A DNA stretch of 11,424 bases from Puniceicoccales bacterium (GTDB lineage Bacteria > Verrucomicrobiota > Verrucomicrobiia > Opitutales > UBA953), in assembly GCA_031289285.1 (NCBI GenBank), contig JAITPT010000018.1, positions 1 to 11,424 on the forward strand. Direction: 5' to 3'. Below the pieces are notes generated by a model, which did no database searches, was not told the DNA's origin, and worked only from the letters and a program-made list of their open reading frames with translations. The position numbers were made by a program, and so were the translations under genes. Each line of letters starts with the position of its first letter. Position 1 is the first letter of the stretch. Below are positions 7,584 to 11,424 of this stretch, one piece after another.

Positions 7584-8390
7584 ATGACCGACGCGCCAAG
7601 CAAGAAAAACAAGATACGCACCGCCGCAGACAAAGCACCCGCACCCACGACCGCGCCTGTGGCGGGCGGCGGCATCGTGTCTGCCGAAGGCTTGTGCAAA
7701 GTCTATGGCAAACGGGAGGTCGTTCGCGAGGTCGGGCTGTCTGTGCGGGCGGGCGAGGTTGTCGGGCTGCTCGGCCCAAACGGCGCGGGCAAGACGACCA
7801 CGTTTTACATGGTGGTGGGCCTCGTGCCTGCCACACGCGGCAAAGTGTTTCTCGACGGGCGCGACATCACCGCGCTGCCGATGTGGCAACGCTCGCGCCT
7901 CGGTCTGGGCTATTTGCCGCAGGAGGCCTCCGTCTTCCGCAAGCTCACCGTCTTTGACAACGTGATGGCCGTGGTGGAGACGATGGTGATGGCGGCGGGC
8001 GCGCGCCGTCCCTACGTGGAGGCCTTGCTCGCCGAGCTGGGCCTCGGGCATCTCGCCGCGCAACGCGCCTACACGCTCAGCGGGGGCGAACGCCGGCGTC
8101 TCGAAATCACCCGCGCCCTCGCCACGAAGCCGCGCTTTATGTTGCTCGACGAGCCGTTCAGCGGCGTGGACCCCATCAGCGTCGCCGACGTCCAGAACAT
8201 CGTCCGCGACCTCAAGAAAAAGGGCATCGGTGTGCTCATCACCGACCACAACGTGCGCGAGACGCTCTCCATCGTTGACCGCGCCTACATGATTGTCGAA
8301 GGGAGTGTCCAAGTGGAGGGTTCGGCGGAAAAAATCCTCAACGACCCCGTTTGCCGGAAACGTTACCTCGGCGAAGATTTTTCTATGTAA
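7584..8390 (+). CDS. lptB: LPS export ABC transporter ATP-binding protein LptB
   Basis: LptB is the cytoplasmic ATPase that drives LptFG to extract lipopolysaccharide from the inner membrane. The 268-residue product has Walker A GPNGAGKTT (64-72), a Q-loop in GYLPQEASVFRKLTV, signature LSGGE (165-169), Walker B ending LLDEPFSGVDPISV (D189, E190) and switch His H222 in ITDHNVRETL. The combination GVDPISV plus ITDHNVRETL separates LptB from branched-chain amino-acid (LivF/LivG) ATPases. ATG 7584 gives an N-terminal extension of about 30 polar residues before the ABC fold; E. coli LptB is about 241 residues. Forty-five bases separate it from dsbD with no terminator, suggesting co-transcription. 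Unusually, lptA, lptC and rpoN, common neighbours of lptB in proteobacteria, are absent from this window. Confidence 0.94.
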   Translation: MTDAPSKKNKIRTAADKAPAPTTAPVAGGGIVSAEGLCKVYGKREVVREVGLSVRAGEVVGLLGPNGAGKTTTFYMVVGLVPATRGKVFLDGRDITALPMWQRSRLGLGYLPQEASVFRKLTVFDNVMAVVETMVMAAGARRPYVEALLAELGLGHLAAQRAYTLSGGERRRLEITRALATKPRFMLLDEPFSGVDPISVADVQNIVRDLKKKGIGVLITDHNVRETLSIVDRAYMIVEGSVQVEGSAEKILNDPVCRKRYLGEDFSM

Positions 8391-8392
8391 CA

Positions 8393-8439
8393 CTGGGAGC
8401 GCGACGGAGAGCGCCAACGCTCGCCAGCATGTTTTTTTT
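8393..8439 (+). terminator. Probable intrinsic terminator after lptB
   Basis: CTGGGAGCG (8393-8401) can pair with CGCTCGCCAG (8418-8427) leaving one bulged G; a shorter alternative stem is GAGCG-CCAA-CGCTC (8409-8422). Eight T follow at 8432-8439, four bases after the longer stem. The long loop or bulge makes it weaker than the other two terminators here, but the position directly after the lptB stop supports it. Confidence 0.55.
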
Positions 8440-8450
8440 GATACCGACAC

Positions 8451-8478
8451 TTGACAAACGCACGGGGAGGCGCATTGT
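8451..8478 (+). promoter_or_regulatory. Candidate sigma-70-type promoter of tRNA-Pro
   Basis: A perfect -35 hexamer TTGACA (8451-8456) is followed 16 bases later by CATTGT (8473-8478), a poor -10 that matches TATAAT at three of six positions. The predicted start near 8485 would leave a leader of about nine bases before the mature tRNA. Sequence inference only. Confidence 0.5.
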
Positions 8479-8493
8479 CCGCGCTTCCTTTTT

Positions 8494-8571
8494 CGGGTTG
8501 TAGCGCAGTCTGGCTAGCGCACTTGCATGGGGTGCAAGGGGTCGGAGGTTCGAATCCTCTCAGCCCGACCA
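8494..8571 (+). tRNA. tRNA-Pro(GGG), CCA end encoded
   Basis: The acceptor stem CGGGTTG (8494-8500) pairs with CAGCCCG (8561-8567). The D stem GCGC (8503-8506) pairs with GCGC (8517-8520). The anticodon stem CTTGC (8522-8526) pairs with GCAAG (8534-8538) around the loop ATGGGGT, giving anticodon GGG at 8529-8531. The T stem 8544-8548/8556-8560 closes TTCGAAT. The discriminator is A8568 and CCA is encoded at 8569-8571. The C1-G72 start pair and A73 fit bacterial proline tRNAs. It reads CCC and CCT; CCC is frequent in the gene that follows. Confidence 0.97.
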
Positions 8572-8576
8572 ATCTA

Positions 8577-8607
8577 AAAGACCCGCCTTCAACGGCGGGT
8601 CTTTTTT
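8577..8607 (+). terminator. Intrinsic terminator of tRNA-Pro
   Basis: GACCCGCC (8580-8587) and GGCGGGTC (8594-8601) form a perfect 8-bp stem with loop TTCAAC, followed by six T (8602-8607). Upstream A residues extend the stem. It lies six bases after the tRNA CCA end, so the tRNA is a single-gene transcript separate from the gene at 8680. Confidence 0.93.
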
Positions 8608-8679
8608 CGTTGAATCCCATCCGCCCGAAACAAATCTTTCCCGCGCTGGTTTCCAATCAAGCAACACCACCTGCAAATC

Positions 8680-11421
8680 ATGAAAACTACCATTCGTCTC
8701 TCGCTGTTCCCCGCGCTCGCCGCTGCGTTCGCCGCAACGCTCTCGCTCGCTGCCCCCGCCGATGCCGCTCCCGCCCGCGCTGCGAAAAACCGCCCGCCGC
8801 CGCCGCCTGCGCCACAGTCTGCGGCTTTTGTCGAGCAGGTCACTGGCGGCTTCGCCAAAGACCGCGCCCGCCTTTTCGCAGCGATTGAGCAACACGACGA
8901 ACTGCTCGCCGATTGGCTCCGCCAAGACCTCGGCGACCTCTCCGGCACCGCGCTTTTCGCCAATGACAAGCCGCTCGAAAATCTCCGCCGTGCCACCGCA
9001 AAAGTCGCCAGCGACCTCGCCAAATTAGAGGCGGGCAGCACGACGAGCACTCCCGCCGCCTCCGCCCCCGCCACCGCCCCCGTCGCCGCCGCCACCGCCA
9101 CCGACATCTCCCGCGCCCTCGCCGACTACCGCCGCCTCTGCCTCCTCCGCCGCGCTGCCCGCCTCGCCACCGCCGCCAAGCAAACGCCGCGCCTCGTCTA
9201 TGCCCGCCACTTCGTCATGGGTGGCTCGCACTACGCCTACACCGAGGCGCTCTCCGATAGCCGCCGCGAGCGCAACTTCATCCCCGGCTCGCGCCTCTGC
9301 CTCGCCGAGTTCACCCCCGAAGGCCTCTGGCGCGAGACCGTTCTCCTCGAATCCAAAGACGGCGTCATCCGCGACGTGGACGCCGACTTCGACGCCAAGC
9401 GCATCCTCTTCTCGTGGAAAAAATCCGACCGCGGCGACGACTACCACCTCTACGAAATCCCCCTCGCTGCCGACGGTCGCCCGCAGCCCGAAAAAATCCG
9501 CCAGCTCACCACCGGCCTCGGCGTCGCCGACTACGAGGGCTGCTACCTCGCCGACGGCTCCATCCTCTTCAACTCCACCCGCTGCACTCAGTCCGTTGAC
9601 TGCTGGCCCGTTGACGTCTCCAACCTCTACCGCTGCGACGCCGACGGCTCGCGCATCTACCGCCTCACCTTCGACCAAGTCCACGACAACTACCCCTCCG
9701 TCACCTGGGACAACCGCGTCCTCTACACGCGCTGGGAATACAACGACCGCTCCCAACTCTACCCCCAACCGCTCTTCCAAATGAACGCCGACGGCACCAA
9801 CCAAGCCGCCGTCTATGGCGAAAACTCGTGGTTCCCGACCACCATCATCCACGCCCGCGCCATCCCCGGCTCGCAAGACATGTTTGCCATCGCCACCGGC
9901 CACCACTCGCGCCAACCCGGCGAACTCATCCTCGTCCAGCCCGGCAAAGGCCGACAAGAAACAGAAGGCGTCACCCGCGTCGCCCCCGTCCGCCCGCACG
10001 TTAAAAAAGACCCCGTCATCATAGACTCCTACGGACAAGGCGGCCCGCTCTTCGCCTACCCGCTCCCGCTCGACTCCCGCCAACTCCTCGTCACCCACAA
10101 CCCCGTCGGCTGGCGCTTCGGACGCGACCTGCGCTCCGGCTTCGGCATCTACTGGGCCGACATTGACGGCAACCGCGAGCTCCTCGTCTCGCGCCTCGGC
10201 ATTGCCTGCGGACGCGCCGTCCCGCTCGTCGCCCGCAAACGCCCCGCCACCCGCGCCTCCACCGTGGACTTCGCCCGCGACGAAGGCACCTTCCACATCC
10301 TCGACGTCTATGAAGGCGAGGCCATGAAAGGCGTCCCGCGCGGCACCGTGAAAACCCTCCGCGTCGTCGAGATTGATTACCGCCACGCCGCCATCTACCG
10401 CAGCAGCAGCGGCAGCTATCACCACCAACTTTTTAACAAAGGCGACGAACGCGCCGCCACCACACCCATCACCATCGGCGACGGCACGTGGGACGTCAAA
10501 GCCATCGTCGGCGACGCCAAAGTCTGGCCCGACGGCTCGGTGTTTTTCAAAGCCCCCGCCCGCCGCCCGCTCTACTTCCTGCTCCTCGACGACAAAGGCC
10601 GCATGGTGCAAACGATGCGCAGCTGGACGACCCTCCAGCCCGGCGAGAACGCCTCCTGCGTCGGTTGTCACGAACAAAAAAACGCCGCCCCGCCCGTCGC
10701 CTCGCGCCCCAAACAAGCCCTCCTCGCTGGTGCCCAACGCCTCGTCCCCCTCGCAGGCACACCGCCCCTCGCCGCCGCCTTGGAGAAAGACCGCCGAGGC
10801 ATGAGCTTCCCCAAAGACATCCAACCGCTCCTCGAAAAACACTGCGTCGCCTGCCACGACGGGCGCACACGCGGCACCACCACCGCCGCCACCACCTTCC
10901 CCGAACCCATCCTCCCCTCTGGCGGCAGTGCCCCCCACGCCAAACCGCGCATCGTCCCGACCGGTTACCCGCAAAACATCGTCCCCGACTTCCGCCCCAT
11001 CACCATCGCCGACGCCGACGCAGGCCGCATCTGGCTACGCTCCTACCTCTCGCTCACCCACGCCGCCCGCGTGCGCCTCGGCGGACGACTCGGCGGCTGG
11101 TATGGCCAACCCGAGCACCCCGTCGTCAACTGGATTTCTCCCGCCTCCGACCCCACCCTCCTCAAACCCTACACCGCCGGCTCCAACACCAGTGCGCTCT
11201 TCAAACGCCTCGACGCCCGCCACTGCAAAACCATCACCCCTGCCGAAATCGCCCTCCTCGCCGCGTGGGTTGACTTAGGCGTCCCCTACTGCGGCGACTA
11301 CACCGAAGCCAACATCTGGAACCCCTCCGACAAAACCTTCCACGCCCACTACGCCGCCAAACGCGCCGCCGCCAACCAAGCCGACGCCGCCTCCAAACAA
11401 GCCCTCCAAAAAAGCCACTGA
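8680..11421 (+). CDS. Exported diheme c-type cytochrome with hydrazine-synthase-alpha-like propeller
   Basis: A 913-residue protein. Residues 1 to about 29 are a signal peptide (MKTTIR, hydrophobic core, cleavage near ADA-AP). A helical, low-complexity region follows to about 150. Residues about 165-620 form a TolB/PD40-like beta-propeller (LYRCDADGSRIYRLTFD, LFQMNADGTNQAAVY) that resembles the middle domain of hydrazine synthase alpha and its many homologues in planctomycetes and verrucomicrobia. The C-terminal part has two heme c attachment sites, CVGCH (C660, C663, H664) and CVACH (C722, C725, H726); the second sits in FPKDIQPLLEKHCVACHDG, typical of planctomycete-type cytochromes (PSCyt1). 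It ends with a WVDLGVPYCGDY-type segment. Paired His H408/H409 in ATGHHSRQPGE and Cys C302, C308 and C319 are candidate metal ligands. Heme attachment implies periplasmic maturation, with which DsbD could help. True hydrazine synthesis is not implied: no beta/gamma subunits are present here. The function is unknown. Confidence 0.85.
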   Translation: MKTTIRLSLFPALAAAFAATLSLAAPADAAPARAAKNRPPPPPAPQSAAFVEQVTGGFAKDRARLFAAIEQHDELLADWLRQDLGDLSGTALFANDKPLENLRRATAKVASDLAKLEAGSTTSTPAASAPATAPVAAATATDISRALADYRRLCLLRRAARLATAAKQTPRLVYARHFVMGGSHYAYTEALSDSRRERNFIPGSRLCLAEFTPEGLWRETVLLESKDGVIRDVDADFDAKRILFSWKKSDRGDDYHLYEIPLAADGRPQPEKIRQLTTGLGVADYEGCYLADGSILFNSTRCTQSVDCWPVDVSNLYRCDADGSRIYRLTFDQVHDNYPSVTWDNRVLYTRWEYNDRSQLYPQPLFQMNADGTNQAAVYGENSWFPTTIIHARAIPGSQDMFAIATGHHSRQPGELILVQPGKGRQETEGVTRVAPVRPHVKKDPVIIDSYGQGGPLFAYPLPLDSRQLLVTHNPVGWRFGRDLRSGFGIYWADIDGNRELLVSRLGIACGRAVPLVARKRPATRASTVDFARDEGTFHILDVYEGEAMKGVPRGTVKTLRVVEIDYRHAAIYRSSSGSYHHQLFNKGDERAATTPITIGDGTWDVKAIVGDAKVWPDGSVFFKAPARRPLYFLLLDDKGRMVQTMRSWTTLQPGENASCVGCHEQKNAAPPVASRPKQALLAGAQRLVPLAGTPPLAAALEKDRRGMSFPKDIQPLLEKHCVACHDGRTRGTTTAATTFPEPILPSGGSAPHAKPRIVPTGYPQNIVPDFRPITIADADAGRIWLRSYLSLTHAARVRLGGRLGGWYGQPEHPVVNWISPASDPTLLKPYTAGSNTSALFKRLDARHCKTITPAEIALLAAWVDLGVPYCGDYTEANIWNPSDKTFHAHYAAKRAAANQADAASKQALQKSH

Positions 11422-11424
11422 GCA

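Noticed and set aside
9025..10974. Long open frame (649 codons) on the minus strand opposite the heme-protein gene
   Set aside because: It is a mirror effect of GC-rich codons in the + gene: the translation is Gly/Ala/Val/Asp-rich with no domain, while the + frame has a signal peptide, propeller repeats and CXXCH motifs.
8680..11421. Genuine hydrazine synthase, hence anammox metabolism
   Set aside because: No beta/gamma subunits or other anammox genes are present, and the Tyr expected after the first heme motif is not there. Distant homologues of HZS-alpha are widespread.

Overview
The window is a GC-rich bacterial chromosome segment with every gene on the + strand. It carries six protein genes (the first cut by the window edge) and two tRNA genes. 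There are no insertion sequences, phage genes or CRISPR arrays. An LPS-export ATPase (LptB) and many signal peptides point to a Gram-negative cell. The last gene belongs to a hydrazine-synthase-alpha-like, PSCyt1-like c-type cytochrome class that I associate with Planctomycetes and Verrucomicrobia. Together with the Ala-rich proteins, this suggests a Verrucomicrobiota member, possibly of the Opitutales. That placement is inference from gene content, not from a marker gene.

Layout. 1-900: C-terminal end of an OPT-family oligopeptide transporter with a large Ala/Asp-rich insert. 988-1062: tRNA-Arg(CCT). 1104-2750: a 12-helix permease resembling NCS1/CodB transporters. 2828-4213: an exported HEAT-repeat protein, closed by a strong intrinsic terminator. 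4399-5427: an exported six-bladed-propeller-like protein. 5514-7538: a DsbD-family thiol:disulfide reductase whose thioredoxin domain lies before, not after, the membrane domain. 7584-8390: LptB. 8451-8607: a compact tRNA-Pro(GGG) unit with its own promoter and terminator. 8680-11421: a 913-residue exported beta-propeller protein with two CXXCH heme-binding motifs.

How the genes may work together. The propeller gene, dsbD and lptB have short gaps and no terminator between them, so they could be one transcript. Four of the six products are exported or act in the periplasm. DsbD-type proteins carry electrons across the inner membrane and keep periplasmic thiols reduced, including the CXXCH cysteines of apocytochromes c. 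A diheme c-type protein is encoded about 1.1 kb beyond dsbD, so a link is plausible but unproven. The two transporters and LptB look like housekeeping genes.

The two points most worth a second look are the rearranged DsbD architecture and the hydrazine-synthase-alpha-like protein, which has no partner subunits in the window.
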